Origin: CAZRRV01 sp964602735
GTDB taxonomy: Bacteria; Bacillota; Clostridia; Oscillospirales; Acutalibacteraceae
Direction: 5' to 3'
DNA length: 43,579 bases
NCBI GenBank assembly: GCA_964602735.1
Contig: CAZRRV010000009.1
Span: 1 to 43,579, forward strand
Part shown: positions 42,830-43,579 of the stretch, piece by piece
Numbering within the stretch: the stretch's first letter is position 1
Layout: the number at the start of each line of letters is the position of its first letter
Notes under the pieces: generated by a model
The model's input: only the letters and a program-made list of their open reading frames with translations
The model's database searches: none
Told to the model about the DNA's origin: nothing
Made by a program: the position numbers and the translations under genes

Positions 42830-42858
42830 ATTATATCCGAATTACGGCGATTTGTCAA
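42830..42858 (-). promoter_or_regulatory. Consensus promoter for the autolysin-cohesin operon
   Basis: Minus-strand TTGACA (42858-42853), 17-bp spacer, TATAAT (42835-42830): a perfect consensus match. The stretch 42859-42990 contains nothing I can assign. Confidence 0.88.
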
Positions 42859-42990
42859 CCGTTATCGCCGCCGATCCGGGGGGAAAAAATTTGTGTAAGT
42901 CTACACCAGACATGTTACGGCGAGGGAAAACCCGGGCGGACACTCAACCGACGCCGGCCGGCAGTGACGGGCAGTGCCCGCACCCATGAC

Positions 42991-43579
42991 GCGATGTTTA
43001 GCTTTACAATAAGCCAAAGAAAACCGCCCGCGAGTTTCACATTGCTTTACTCGTGGGCATTTTTATTTTCGTTTTTGCCGATAACTCTATTGCGCGACTT
43101 GGATGCCGGCACTGCCCGTGCGGGCTTTTTTATTTAAGCTTGTCTTTTCCTGTCTTTCACTGCTTGCGCAACCGCTGTTTTTGCTTTTCTTTTCTTCTCT
43201 TTTTCCATTTTGCGCAACTTTTGCACCAAAAGAGAAGAAAAGAAACACGCCCGCGCAGTGCGCGGCCCCTCGGTCGCGGCCGGCGGTGCCGGCGGACTCG
43301 GTCGCGATGCTTAGTTTTGCGGTAAACCTTAATAATTTGCCCGCGAGTTTCACATTGCTTTACTCGTGGGCATTTTTATTTTCGTTTTTGCCGATAACTC
43401 TATTGCGCGACTTGGATGCCGGCACTGCCCGTGCGGGCTTTTTTATTTAAGCTTGTCTTTTCCTGTCTTTCACTGCTTGCGCAACCGCTGTTTTTGCTTT
43501 TCTTTTCTTCTCTTTTTCCATTTTGCGCAACTTTTGCACCAAAAGAGAAGAAAAGAAACACGCCCGCGCAGTGCGCGGC
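42991..43579. repeat. 313-bp tandem direct repeat, truncated by the window end
   Basis: Copy 1 is 42991-43303 and copy 2 is 43304 to the end. Positions 43026-43266 and 43339-43579 are identical over 241 bp; the first 35 bp of each unit are diverged. Each unit carries a terminator-like hairpin GCCCGCGAG/CTCGTGGGC followed by ATTTTTATTTT (43026-43069 in copy 1), a small GCCC/GGGC hairpin with a T run, and an 18-bp perfect inverted repeat of TTTCTTTTCTTCTCTTTT (43187-43204 with 43228-43245). Open frames inside are low-complexity and not credible genes. Confidence 0.93.

Noticed and set aside
43053..43450. Hydrophobic small frames in the terminal repeats
   Set aside because: They lie in low-complexity repeat DNA containing terminator hairpins, with no SD. 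The apparent repetition of protein sequence comes only from the DNA repeat.
1..43579. CRISPR array, prophage, transposase or rRNA operon
   Set aside because: No regularly spaced short repeats, phage genes, transposase motifs or rRNA signatures were seen on either strand.

Overview
The window reads as chromosomal DNA from an uncultured, moderately GC-rich Clostridia-type Firmicute, probably a gut or rumen member of the Ruminococcaceae/Oscillospirales. Supporting signs are an LTA-synthase-type enzyme, a GdpP/RNase J operon, the ylxM-ffh-rpsP-khpA-rimM-trmD block, scRNA next to dnaX-ybaB-recR, a clostridial-type PcrA N-terminus, a cohesin/dockerin pair, and many TTG starts with good Shine-Dalgarno (SD) sequences. 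The taxonomic placement is inference. A run of exactly 100 Ns (6551-6650) shows a scaffolded draft assembly, and the right edge stops inside a tandem repeat, so it is probably a contig end.

Layout. 1-8940: 3' part of tRNA-Ala(GGC), a GH116 glycosidase (-), an LTA-synthase-like enzyme (+), tRNA-Thr(GGT), trmL, the assembly gap, a citrate synthase cut at its 5' end by the gap, and metA of the predicted acetyl-CoA type. 9136-18252 (-): one apparent six-gene operon transcribed rnj-gdpP-rplI-dnaB-tilS-ftsH, from a promoter with a leader of about 290 nt to an intrinsic terminator. 18271-22107 (-): a GC-rich multi-arm palindrome, an ABC importer (ATPase, permease, lipoprotein) and a GH43 enzyme with its own promoter but a doubtful start. 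22117-25766 (-): trmD-rimM-khpA-rpsP-ffh-ylxM, with a terminator between khpA and rimM. 26018-32691 (+): pcrA, a membrane protein, SRP RNA and dnaX-ybaB-recR. 32714-35451 (-): a translationally coupled operon of esterase, free-standing amino-acid adenylation enzyme and GNAT acetyltransferase. 35758-38416 (+): a 3D-domain cell-wall protein, a TPP riboswitch with readable terminator and antiterminator controlling thiT, and tRNA-Ser(CGA). 39052-42858 (-): a two-gene operon encoding a dockerin-bearing peptidoglycan hydrolase and a membrane-anchored cohesin protein. 42991-43579: a 313-bp tandem repeat cut by the window end.

Most genes are housekeeping: translation, replication and repair, RNA decay, protein export and c-di-AMP turnover. 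The most interesting content is (1) the adjacent dockerin-autolysin and membrane cohesin, which look like a self-contained non-cellulosomal pair; (2) a MITE-like family of about 173 bp with four copies in this window, one internally deleted and sitting between the TPP terminator and thiT; (3) the carrier-less adenylation operon; and (4) the palindromic junction at 18271-18362. No CRISPR array, phage, transposase or rRNA gene was seen.
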